DNA from: Gentiana macrophylla
Taxonomy: Eukaryota > Streptophyta > Magnoliopsida > Gentianales > Gentianaceae
Length of the DNA: 64,000 bases
Assembly (NCBI GenBank): GCA_026214975.1
Contig: CM047805.1
Coordinates: 5,766,001 to 5,830,000 of the forward strand
Reading direction: 5' to 3'
In this document: piece after piece, positions 50,120-60,358 of the stretch
Numbering within the stretch: position 1 is the first letter of the stretch
Layout of the letters: each line of letters starts with the position of its first letter
Notes under the pieces: model-generated
Database searches by the model: none
What the model saw: only the letters and a program-made list of their open reading frames with translations
What the model was told of the DNA's origin: nothing
Position numbers and translations under genes: made by a program

Positions 50120-50935
50120 AGTCAATATTTATTAATGGTGGGTTGTGGAGAAGAACCAACAAGACATAGAGTTACCAGAAGAAATGATCATTGTATATGA
50201 TGAAAACGATGATAAGGTTTCCAAAAATCATTTAATCAGTTCTATGTTTCCATTTATATAGGATAAGGCATTCTCAGTAGAATAAATTATAAGCAGAGAA
50301 ATATTGGTCACGACTTTTGAATATGTTGATAAGTTGAATGAAAAATCGATATCAACCTTTTCAGGGGATGGATATTGTTTCAACATCTTTGATAATGCTA
50401 CTGATTATACTAATGATTATTCTCAAGAAGAATTTCTCAACACGTTGACACCAAATGAATTGCCTCTTCACAAATCAGTGTTGAAAAAGTATTCACCCAT
50501 ATTTCTGTTAAGGAACTTAGAACTAGCAGAAGGATTATGCAATGATACATGGATGATATGTAAATGGTTCAAAGAAAAACATGATTTATGCTGAAATCAC
50601 AGTTGGGCAACATTATGGAAAGCGGGTTTTAATCCCACATATTCCATTTTCACCGACAGAAAACGAAGGACACCCGTTTCAGTTTACAAGAAAGCAATAT
50701 CATATACGTCTTTGCTTTGCAATAACGATCAATAAAGCACAAGGATAAACAAAACCATTTGTAGAAGTTTAATTGCCTCGATCGGTGTTCTCTCATGGAC
50801 ATATGTTCGCTTTCAAGGGGAACTTCAATATCAACAACTTAAGGTGTTGATCAAACCCAAAAATCAACTAGACAACATCCACAGATGTACAAAAGCATAG
50901 TATTCAAACAAGTTCTACACTCTGGTATGTAAATA
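50120..50935 (+). pseudogene. Helitron Pif1-type helicase, C-terminal remnant
   Basis: Decoded across frame breaks: IELPEEMIIVYDEN near 50165, VTTFEYVDKLNEKSI at 50304, EEFLNTLTPNELPLHKSVLKK and LELAEGLCNDTWMICKW (to 50594). In another frame, RVLIPHIPFSPTEN and FAITINKAQG follow (50620-50750), then a degraded VFSHGHMF and an IKPKNQLDN-type end. These are the last motifs of the Pif1-like helicase in Rep/Hel proteins of plant Helitrons. In-frame stops interrupt it (50592, 50746 and others). The Walker A part and the Rep domain are absent. A splice-donor-like GTATGT follows at 50931. Confidence 0.8.
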
Positions 50936-51017
50936 TTATATTCCTTTATTATCATTATTCTATTATTTTCATTAAAAAATTGGAATTATGACACTTTTAG
51001 TCCCTTATGTTGTAGTA

Positions 51018-51022
51018 AAAAT
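51018..51022. repeat. Target site duplication AAAAT of the solo LTR (left)
   Basis: AAAAT before TGTTGGATGC; the same five bases follow the other end at 52807-52811. Confidence 0.8.
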
Positions 51023-52806
51023 TGTTGGATGCAATATCGCCAGACGGATCTAGATCCGCCCGATTACGCAGCGGAATAACAAGGATGACGATCAATACAA
51101 ATTAAAACATATAAATAAATAGATCTAAACTACAAGAAGGTTATATCTACTTACCAATCAAGAGATTAGATCCGAAGATTGAGAAGCCGAGATCCAAATA
51201 GTTGAGATGCACAGTCTTCCGATGTGTATCTCCAAGCAACAACCGGTGGATGTTGATCCTTGATGCTTGACCTCCTTGATATGCAACCCGGAAAATCCCG
51301 AAGATTTTCCCAACTCAAAACCCTAATGGGAAGTCGACATCTCCCCAATATCTTTGTGTATATGGCGTGTTATGTGTGTTGTAGAAAAGACTTAGGAGAA
51401 CTCTCTTTATATAGGAGAAAAATCATTGTCCTCCAATGATTTAATAATTAATACAAAATTAATTATAATATTTCTTTTCCATAAAAGATACTCCTAGAAT
51501 AATCTAGAATAAATCTAGAATATTTAAGGATCAATCTAATATATTTTCCTTCATTAATTATTTAACAAATAAACAATTAATCACATGACATGTAATTATC
51601 CAAGAAAACTAATCTCTCTAATTACAACATGTAAATACACGCCTATTAACCCTAAAATTAGCGTTTCACACGCCACACTTAATTATGGGCCGAGTCCATG
51701 AAAAATGTTTTTTCCATGTATTTAATTATTTAGTCCCATAAATACTAAATCGCACATCAATTAAATAGTCCAACTACTTAATTATTATTGAGGCCCAACG
51801 TCAAGAAACATATGCATGTTAGGAGCCACATCGGGGACCATGGACCTATAATATGTGAAGCTACAATAAATTAAATAAAATTATTCATCGAACAGAACAA
51901 TTCTTATTCAATCTATTAATTCCGGGATTACGCCACCATAAATCCGAAACTGAACTCTATCGATTATAGATATATACTTACACTCTAATCACTGAGTCGA
52001 TAAGCGTCCATTGATATAATCATTACATACTGATAAATCCTCCATAAACTGTTCGTTTTGATTCGGGATATTTCCGTAAACCCTTCTCAAAACATCTTAT
52101 CCTTATTTACCATTAACCCCTAGTGATCAATTAGTTTATAACTAATGTAATATGAACTGGGCCCATCGATCAGTTTCTAGAATTAACAAATAAGGAGGCT
52201 ATCTGTCTAATTCCCGAGGAAGGAATGGATTCCATATCCGTGAAGTCACGAGACTACTCACTCATTCGAGAATAGAGCCAACGAGAAGTGTTCGAGATCA
52301 CATGTATCCAAGTGATCCTTAACTAACACATCAAACCCTACTTTGAACCAAGCGAGAGATCGTGATCACATCGAGATTGAGATTAATCCATATATGATCA
52401 TCTTGTGATTCGATAAGATTTTCGATCACGAGAATTATATCGAGAACTCAAATCAAATCGGTCAAATCTATATGATAGACATCATATATAAATGCCCCAC
52501 TAGGTACCCTATACCGACGGTCCGGATAAGACGGTCACACCGTTAAGTGTTCTGGGCGCATTATTGGTATATTAATCATGGGACCCATACTCTGATTAAA
52601 TTCACCACGGACTAACTAGTTTTAAGAATATCATCACATACTCAATCCTCGTGTGTATGACATACACTGAGTTATGTTATTACATACCGATATACTTAGG
52701 GTTTTCAGCAGTGTAATAATATAAGCATAAATGCAAATATTAAGATGAATTATAAATTCTGTCAAAAATAATTACAGAAATTGTCTTTCGGGCACTACAC
52801 CTAACA
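51023..52806 (-). repeat. Copia solo LTR, 1,784 bp
   Basis: Bounded by TGTTGG...CTAACA with AAAAT duplicated at both ends and no internal region, so it is the product of LTR-LTR recombination. The orientation is minus because its minus-strand start TGTTAGGTGTAGTGCCCG matches the PPT-linked LTR start at 10535. Homology to 10535-11045 covers the start and the TCTATCGATTATAGATAT-type region. Confidence 0.9.
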
Positions 52807-52811
52807 AAAAT
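52807..52811. repeat. Target site duplication AAAAT of the solo LTR (right)
   Basis: Matches 51018-51022. Confidence 0.8.
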
Positions 52812-52930
52812 AACCCTTATGTTTCTGAATGATACTTTTGGTTACTTATGTTTGTATTTTCTTTCAATTTTAGGACGCCTTATGTTTCTGACAATTTTGG
52901 TCCCTTATATTTGTAGTTTGTTTCTATTTT

Positions 52931-53029
52931 AGGACAATTACCTAATTAGCCGTCTAAGTTAACGTCGACTAAATGTTGGATCAAACATTTAGTCGACGTT
53001 AACTTAGATGGTTAATTAGGTGAATGTCC
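52931..53029. repeat. Large hairpin in the foldback element
   Basis: Arms of ~46 bp (52931-52976 and 52983-53029) around GGATCA pair nearly perfectly. They include AAGTTAACGTCGACTAAATG and its complement. Pairing continues weakly outward with AGGACA and TGTCCT. Confidence 0.9.
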
Positions 53030-53130
53030 TAAAATTGAAACAAAATACTAACTTAGGGGACCAAAAGTTTCATTCAGAAACATAAGATTATTTTTGAAAC
53101 AAAGCTAAAACACGATGGACCAAAAGTGTC

Positions 53131-53510
53131 AAAATCCCTTAAATAATTCACTTACTCTTATGAGTTCTTATAAAAAAGAACGATCCTTCTTAATGAATAA
53201 TGAAAGCACACAAAGTTTTTACACTTATTGATGACCCAATTTAAGCTATGGAAGTGGAGGACACATAAAGAGTGAAGAAACACAGTATCGACACATGCAT
53301 CATTAAGTATTGAGTTCCAAAGTGGAATTTTGTTTTTCTTCAAATTGCTATTGTTTTATTATTTATATATTCAACTGCTTACCCTTTTATGTTTATCTTG
53401 AAATTCACAATAGTGTCAGACGATGTTTGAAATCGTCAATGATGAACTGGATCATTAGGCGGGTAATTAGGAATCGTAAGGATAATCCAATTACTTGACT
53501 GGTGGATTTT
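53131..53510. other. Unassigned interval
   Basis: AT-rich, no ORF above ~60 codons and no recognisable repeat. It lies between the foldback element and the gypsy LTR. Confidence 0.4.
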
Positions 53511-54023
53511 GTGATGAATTATAGCTGAGTCAATGTGATTGAATTCCTATGTACCTGATAACGTCGAAATTATCTCAGGTGATCAGCGGTAGTGTTATGG
53601 TGGATATATGGCTATTTGGGTGGTGTTGCTTGGTAAGGCTCACGGTGGAGCTGTATATGGAAGTGGTGGTGCCGTACTGTCGAAAGAGAGGATGGGAGAA
53701 TTTGGATTTGCCTTATCTTTTATTGATCAAGAATCATCCCTTTGGAAAGGTTACATATGTCCCTATTTATAGTGAAGTTGTTACACATTATTAGATAATT
53801 ACAGCAAAGGACACAAATGGTGCGGACACATATCGCACGCTCCGTCCGCCGGCGAGATAGGGCGGCTCTGGACTCGAGGTTTGTACTTCACAGCGGCAGA
53901 TTACCCCGTTAGAGGCTGATCCCTTCTCTTACCGAGGACTAGCAGCCGGTACTGCGAGTGTCTGCTCGATGTTATAATGATCGGGGCGACAAGTCCGACT
54001 CGGAGGTGGGAATATCCCTATCA
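53511..54023 (-). repeat. 3' LTR of the Tat element (outer end approximate)
   Basis: On the minus strand it starts TGATAGGGATATTCCC right after the PPT and contains CTATAAATAGGG (plus 53760-53771) as a TATA box. The plus-strand start should be TGAT; 53511 and 53537 are candidates. Length ~0.5 kb. Its partner LTR is outside the window. Confidence 0.6.
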
Positions 54024-54037
54024 ATGGCCCCCTACTC
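54024..54037 (-). promoter_or_regulatory. Polypurine tract of the Tat element
   Basis: The minus strand reads GAGTAGGGGGCCAT, followed at once by the LTR start TGATAGGG. Confidence 0.75.
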
Positions 54038-54130
54038 TGTACCCTTGGCATTTCTCTATGTCGGGTGGGGAGTACTTTCTTGGAGAATCGTCACTGGTAG
54101 GATCGCTCCGCTTTGGCTTGATCCTGTACT

Positions 54131-54590
54131 TTGGGCTTTTAGCCTAGCTTGTGACGAAGTCGTATTTGGACGGATAGCCTTGACATCAAATGATTTGGCA
54201 TCTTGGGCTTTTAGCCTAGCCTATGGCAAAGTCATATTTGGGCGGATAGCCTTGACTTCAAATGATTTGGCATCTTGGGCTTTTAGCCTAGCCTATGGCG
54301 AAGTCGTACTTGGGCGGATAGCCTTGACTTCAAATGATTCGGCATCTTGGGCTTTTAGCCTAGCCTATGGTGAAGTGATATTTGGGCGGATAGCCTTGAC
54401 TTCAAATGATTTGGCATCTTGGGCTTTTAGCCTAGCCTATGGAGAAGTCGTACTTGGGCGGATAGCCTTGACTTCAAATGATTTGGCATCTTGGGCCTAT
54501 GGCGAAGTCGTATTTGGGCGGATAGCCTTGACTTCAAATGATTTGGCATCTTGGGCTTTTAGCCTAGCCTATGGCGAGATCACAGTCGGT
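54131..54590. repeat. 72-bp tandem repeat in the Tat 3' region
   Basis: Six units plus a partial one, with the word CGGATAGCC at 54171, 54243, 54315, 54387, 54459 and 54519. The period is 72 bp, except one unit that is 12 bp shorter. Units are 90-97% alike by eye. Because 72 is a multiple of 3, the plus-strand frame 53958-54650 stays open and gives a 24-residue repeat (GRIALTSNDLASW and AFSLAYGEV). I regard the open frame as a by-product of the period and not as a protein. Confidence 0.93.
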
Positions 54591-54819
54591 CGGCCCCCTG
54601 GTCAGCGTGTTCACTACGGCTCTATTCTGTCCGATTCCCACTTGCCCTAGCCTGGAAGAAAAGACTGATGTGACCCGCCGCGAGCTCTGATTGGCTGTGA
54701 CCTTTTGAGTATTCGTGTCTAATGATGGCAATTCCAAATTTCAAAATTTAAAAGTCCCGCCTCTAATCTTGTCCATTGGATCTTTGGGCGGTGGACCGTT
54801 GGATCTGTCTTTCTCTGAC

Positions 54820-54827
54820 TATATAAG
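54820..54827 (+). promoter_or_regulatory. TATA box of antisense unit 1
   Basis: TATATAAGGG on the plus strand, preceded by GC-richer sequence and followed by a pyrimidine-rich leader. It lies 160 bp before a probable 5'-UTR intron (54988-55329). Confidence 0.65.
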
Positions 54828-55330
54828 GGGAGAATAGTCCAACCACAAATATTTTCCGATTTCTCGCTTTAGCAACTTTGCCGATTGTTTCTGAGTAAAC
54901 GTTTTCCGGTGAGGCGATTTCCGGTGGGGTTTCAAAAGTTCATTTCTCGCTTCCTGCTCCCTGCTCGTACTTCCGGCTAATCATCAAGTAAGCTTATTTC
55001 TCCTCTCGATTTCTAGCATTTTGTGTTTCTTCCAATTCTGGCTTCATTGTCATTCGGGTTGGTGTGATTGAATTTAAATTTGTTGTCTCCATTTCCCTGT
55101 TTGATAATGCTCCGGTTAGTCTGGGGCATTGAGTACTATGGGCGCTTGAATTGGGTTTATTGCGATTGTTGCTATGGCTGGGGTTATCTCAAGATTGTTC
55201 CCTTTGATTGGTGGGGCTTGTTTGTAAGATGAAAATACGGGGTGTCGAGATGAACTGAGTTAGATGGTCTAGGCCCGACGATCATTGTCCTGGGTGATGA
55301 CTTATCCACCTCGTTCTTTTCTTTTGTAGG

Positions 55331-58283
55331 ATGTCTGATAGCGACAGATCGGGAAATAGCGATGATGATGGTGTTCATGGCTATGCCTCTGAAGACGCCG
55401 ACGAGGTGAGCACTAGCTCCGGTGAGGGTGACGAAGGTGAGAGTACGGAAGATGATGTGGTGTTGGCCCAATTGGCTCCCCTGCAACCTGGTCGTTTAAG
55501 ATCTGCAGCTCGTGTGATACCGAAAGGGAAGCTCGTCTCTTCAGTTGTCGCCCCCAGGGAGTGAAAGAGGTTTGGAAAAAAGTCTGCCAGGGCTAAAGGT
55601 TCCTCCTCCGGTGTGGTTGTGTCTGAGCCTGAGAAACCCAAACGGAAACAGAGAGTCGGCGACGACGTGGAGGAGTCGAAGGAGAGCAGTAAGACTCCTA
55701 AACCCCGCAATGTCGAGGCCCTCAGGGAGGATAACGAGATCGACGCCCTTGATAAGCATATCGAAGCAGATTGGGTGGATGTTTGTTCCCGCCTTGGGGA
55801 TCCTAAATTTCTTTCCGAATTCAACATCTCCTCAAATTTCCAATTTAGCGGGTTCAAGACATCGGAGAACCGAGCTGGTCTGAGGTTGAAAAAGGATGGC
55901 TTGGTTTTGTTCTATGATCATTTTGTGGCCGGCCTCAGGCTGCCTTTTGACCTCTTCTTTGTCGAGGTCATGTGGAGCTTGGCGGCCCTCCCCTGTGATT
56001 TTACTCCCGGCGCCGTTAGGGTGGTCATGGCGTTCATCGTTCTCTGCCGGATTTTGGGCTATGATCCCTCGATGAAGGTGTTTTTGAAGTTTTACACCTT
56101 CAGCTAAGCGGCCACAAATAAGGCCGATTTAAGCAATTTTCTGGCGACCAGAGTGAAGAAGTGTCGCATGTTCTACTGGACTTCAAATAAGGTTCGCGGC
56201 TAGAATACGAGGGCCATGATGGTTGAGTCGAAGACTGGGTGGCCTTTTCCGAAGTTCGAGGTGCGCCCGCAAAAGAGACAGAATAGTGTCGTCGTGTCCA
56301 AAACCCTCGATCATGTTGAGCAGGATCTTCTTGATAAACTTCACGAACTCCTCGGAGATGAGGAGAGTGAGATTCAAAAAAGAACTTTTAGTTGGAGAAG
56401 CTTGATCGATCTTAAGGCCCCCTTCTGCTGTGTAGCCGGTATTCCTGGGCCGATCAATGCTCAGCCCGTGATACGTCCAACCTGGGAGTTTATGAGGATT
56501 GGTACGCTGAGTGTCATCATGGGAAGTGTTCCCGTACGCAGTGTCCGATCTGTGCGGGGGTTGGAGAGCTGCGGCCCGCTAGTAATTTGCCTCTTTGATT
56601 TTGTTTTTCTTTTCCTAACTGTCTTCTTTAATAGCTTTATTCCTTTCTTTTGAGATTTTGACCATTTTTCCCTTGTGTATTGCAGGTACCATGGTGCTCG
56701 CCAATACGAACAGGAATGCTGTGATGACCCGTCTTAGGGATGAGAGGAAAGCTCGACAGGCCTTGTTGGGTGCCAGTGAACCCATGAATCCTCCCCCCGC
56801 CGTGAGTATGGAGGACATTCCTGTTGCTGAGGTTTCCTCTGCTACGGCGCCGCACGACATTATATATGCCGGCAGTGGTGCCGTTATTGCGAAATCGACC
56901 AGATCTACCGCGGCTTCAGAGGTAAAGAAACCCGCTGCGGTCAACAAGGCGAAGAGAAAAAGACCTGCCGGGAGGAAGGATTCCGGCCTGGTAGACGAGG
57001 ATGAGCCCTTGATCGATGCTTGTGCCGACCCCTCATTCATGGAATCTAGGGCTGAAGGTAATCGAGGTTCCGGCGGGGTAGTGGCCGCTGTTGATCTGAC
57101 TGAAAGGCCTATGAAGAAGGTCGTTGCTGACACTGAGCCTGCCGTTACTGGATCTGTGCAGGGAGATTCAAGCAAGGTGAGGGTCCCTGTGGGATTCAAG
57201 GGCAAGCCAGCCCTATGGTTGGATCATGATTTCCTCAAACAGCCCCTTTCTTCAAAGACAGCTGGGGAATTATCTGCTTCTATTTCTGATGTGATTCCCC
57301 TGTGAAATCTGAAGTTAAAGCTGCCTGATGTCCCTCAACTGATGGTTGGTCACGGCGTTGTCAACCGGCCCAAGCCGATGTGGTTGCGTCGACATCCTCT
57401 TTGGGGCCTTCATCCAGTCGGCAGCTCTTGTTCGAGACACTTGGTCTCTATGGGACAACGGCTAGCGCGGTAATGTAACTTTTCTCTTTGAGGTGGTTCT
57501 GAACCCTTTCCTTTTCAGGTGGCCACTAAGCTTAAGCAGATCGAGTGGACTTGTGATGAAGAGGCGAGGCAAATGGCGAGCCAGCATGCTGAAATGAAAA
57601 TGAAGATGATTGCTGAGGCGGACCGGGCAAACGCGGCGGAGCAGAGGGAGAAAGAGCTTGTGGCCGAAGTCCAGACTTTCTCCCTGAAGGTTCAATCTGC
57701 TGCCGATCTCCAGAAGTCTGCTGAGTCGGAGAGGGAGAAGGCTCTTGCTAAGGTGATAGAGGCCCATGAGCTTGTCGACCGGCTGAAGAGCGAGTTGAGT
57801 GAGTCTGAGGGCGCTGCTGCTGACATCGCCCAAAAAGTTAGTGATGCCCTGCTTGATGGATTTGATCAGGGTTTCTACCATGCCTCGATGTGCCTTAAGG
57901 CATTTTGTGAAGATGCCCCGGACCTCGAAACCTTGCAGGATTGGCTAATCATGGATCAGGATGACCCTGAACTGAGGGTGTTCCACCCCGATCTTCGTTA
58001 CACCGCCGTTCAAATTGAGGATTTATGGGTCGAAAATCTGAAGCATGGTAAGCCGCTTTGGGATCCCCCTGCAGTCAACGAGAGAAATCTTTGTGGCATG
58101 ATGTTGGAAATGGAGAAGGAAGCTCTCGAGCTTGCTGCGAATGAGGCAGGGGCCGCCATTGCTGTTGCTGGAGCCGTCACCATTAGCGCCGGCGTGGATA
58201 AGAGTCCCGAGGAGGATTGCGATAAGTTTTTGAATTTGACTGGGGCTCATGCTGAAACTCCTCCTTCAGATAAACAATCTTGA
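55331..58283 (+). pseudogene. Antisense unit 1: gypsy-associated domain and coiled coil, with introns
   Basis: Plus-strand gene-like unit inside a minus-strand gypsy element. The 5'-UTR intron 54988-55329 has a GTAAGC donor and a TTTTGTAG acceptor one base before the ATG. Exon A starts MSDSDRSGNSDDD, has an in-frame TGA at 55562 and continues in the same frame. It covers a domain with LPFDLFFVEVMWSL and VRVVMAFIVLCRILGYDP, like the Pfam 'putative gypsy type transposon' family (PF04195 type). Stops at 56105 and near 56200 follow in the same frame to about 56580. A second exon begins after TGTATTGCAG at 56686, and a third after CCTTTTCAG at 57519. The third exon holds a long coiled coil (VATKLKQIEW onward) and a C-terminal domain ending at 58283. 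Function unknown. Confidence 0.75.
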
Positions 58284-59028
58284 TTTGATACATTTTGGTT
58301 TTTGTTGTATTTTTGAATTCGACTGCTATATTTCGGGTCCGGCCCTCTGCCTGTAACTTTTTTATAATGACTTTATATTTTGAGCGGTGCTTGCTTTTTT
58401 CTTGTTCTGCATTTTTTCGAGTCCGTTTGCTTTGTTAATGTATTGTATGTACGCAGGCCCCTCGTCTCGGTGAGGCCGGTAGCTCTCATATCTGGAGTCG
58501 CCGAGACGAAAATTTTTCCTATTTCTGCGCTCTGTAGTGCTAAGTTGAGGCCCTCTGCTTTTGGTGAGGTCGAATTTGACGTCGAGGTCACGAAAATAAC
58601 TGTCGTTGTATGAAAAATTTCATCTCTGTTCCCCTTTGTTTCGAACAAGATTGAAGATGAACTTGGTCGAAACAAGTTTTGAGTTCTTTGGTTCTGACGG
58701 CTTGATGACAGGTTGAAAAATTCCAATTATGCGGCTCCCTTGTTTTGAGGGGGATCACGGGCTTCGTGCCTGGGTCCGGCTCTAAACAACGTTCTCTTTA
58801 TGATTTGACGGTTCGACTTGTCCTGTCATGTCCCGTCACAAAGCTGCGACGTTTGGCCAACTGCCATTACTTTCCTGTTGCTGACGCTTGGGAAACCGTG
58901 AGCATGCCAACCTGCTCAGATAACTGTTCCCGCGTTAAATGAAATTTCGATTTTCGAAATCTGAACAGGCGTCTCTCCCTTGCCGTTGGATCAGACTTTT
59001 TTCCTCCATTGGATCATTTATTTTTTGC
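58284..59028. other. Interval between antisense units 1 and 2
   Basis: 745 bp without a gene. It should contain the terminator of unit 1 and the upstream promoter region of unit 2. An open frame on the plus strand at 58380-58613 has no recognisable motif. Confidence 0.5.
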
Positions 59029-59036
59029 TATAAATG
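59029..59036 (+). promoter_or_regulatory. TATA box of antisense unit 2
   Basis: TATAAATGGAGG, 120 bp before the ATG at 59149. A CT-rich leader (TTTCACCCTTCTTCC) follows, as at unit 3. Confidence 0.75.
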
Positions 59037-59148
59037 GAGGGTTTTCTTTCACCCTTCTTCCATATATCACTACTTTGTTTTAATTTTTCCCCCAGCAAAA
59101 TTTGTTTCTTGACTCAAAAAACCTTCACTGTCTAATTTTTCTGCAGTC

Positions 59149-59959
59149 ATGGCCAACTTTGGTGATTCAATTTTCTTCCAGACAGCCTCGCCTCTTGCGA
59201 TTTCCAATTTTATGTCTGTCTTTAGTGATCTTCCTTTCCTGCCTGAAAGGGGTTTGAATCGCCGGAAAATCTGTTACACTCAACGTCAGCGTGCTGCTCG
59301 GAGGGGGTGGTCTGATTTTCTGGGGGCACCCAGAGGGGTGTATAATGCCACCATTGTGCGGGAATTCTATTCCGCATTATCGGTGGTGATTCTGCCTAAC
59401 ACTTCCTCCACTGTTGTTCCTCTCCGGGGGGTTCATGTTGTTCTCTCCCCTGAGATCATCAATGAAGTCTTCCATTTACCTTCCCCTCCGGCCTACGCAC
59501 ATTATGAGACGGCTTGGAGCCTGGGCGGAGAAGTGAGGAGACGTGTTTACGGGGCCGCTGCACTTAAGCGGTTGATCCCTGGCGATTGGAATCCGTTGCC
59601 CGAGGGTTATGCTTCAGAGATGTCCCAAGATAATTGGGAGTGCAAGAGGTTTATCAACTCCAGGGTTTTTCCTTCTTTCGACGCTGAAGAGATTTCTGAG
59701 GCCGAATCGCATCTTCTCTATGCGATTCTGGAGGGAGGTGAGGATGTGCGCATCGACTGGGGGCGGTTGATCTATCGCTCCATAATTACATTTGCTGCAC
59801 CTTCATGGGCCTATCCCCTTCCCGAGGCTGATCTCGCACTTGTGTGTTTGTGCTCCTGGGATGCCCGCATCTCGTAATGATGTTCTTGTGCCGCCCCGTG
59901 CCAACGTCGAGTTCGCCAGTATCGATTCGGACACGTCGATGGATTCCGAAGCTAATTGA
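59149..59959 (+). pseudogene. Antisense unit 2: retroelement-associated protein, paralogue A
   Basis: MANFGDSIFFQTASPLA starts at 59149 in good context after CTGCAGTC. The single frame runs 242 codons to a stop at 59875. The C-terminus of that frame does not match the paralogue at 60359-61175; one frame away it reads GMPASRNDVLVPP and continues to a TGA at 59957, so a single-base change near 59845-59870 is likely. Shared motifs with the paralogue are VREFYSALS, a VRG-V-V-(S/T)PE/A-IN segment, CKRFINSRVF and IDWGRLIYRS. They resemble the 'putative plant transposon protein' type domain, an assignment that is tentative. An AATAAA at about 60018 could be the poly(A) signal. No catalytic motif seen. 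Confidence 0.7.
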
Positions 59960-60252
59960 GTTTAGATTTTCTTTCCGTTGTGTCTTATAAATAATCGGCC
60001 TTGTAGGTCTTTGTTTGAATAAAAATTTTCTTTCTGCATTGTTTTGTTTTACTTATCCGGCCTCTTATTCTTGGCGAGATCGAAGTCGTTTGGAGTCTTG
60101 CAACCCTTGAGCTAATCCTTGCGACTGTTGGCCTAATCGGCGCATTAATGACCGTTATTTTTTCGAAACATCGGCCCCATTAATGTTAGGGTTGGCGTCT
60201 GAATTTAAACGTTTATGACCCCTTATCTTCCCGCCTTTTTGGTTTCTTGGCT

Positions 60253-60260
60253 TATAAAAG
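60253..60260 (+). promoter_or_regulatory. TATA box of antisense unit 3
   Basis: TATAAAAGGAGGG, 106 bp before the ATG at 60359, with a CT-rich leader (TCTCCTCCCTCTTTC). The same layout as unit 2. Confidence 0.75.
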
Positions 60261-60358
60261 GAGGGTGTTCTCCTCCCTCTTTCTTTGCTATTTTTCTGCA
60301 ACTTTTTCTTTATTTTGAGAGTACATCATCAAACTATGTGCACTTCTATTCTTTCAAT

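Larger units (their letters stand above)
50990..53130. mobile_element. Foldback/MITE element split by a solo LTR
   Basis: The outer ends are inverted: GACACTTTTAGTCCCTTATGTT at 50990 and GACCAAAAGTGTC at 53118-53130. Inside, the right part contains a long hairpin, and shorter internal repeats also pair (ACTTTTGGTTACTTATG with its inverse near 53060). Without the copia solo LTR at 51023-52806 and its duplication, the original element is about 350 bp with no coding capacity. Target duplication and family are not resolved. Confidence 0.7.

Noticed and set aside
53958..54650. 230-codon open frame with a 24-residue repeat
   Set aside because: The frame stays open because the tandem unit is 72 bp. 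There is no start context, known domain or conservation evidence.
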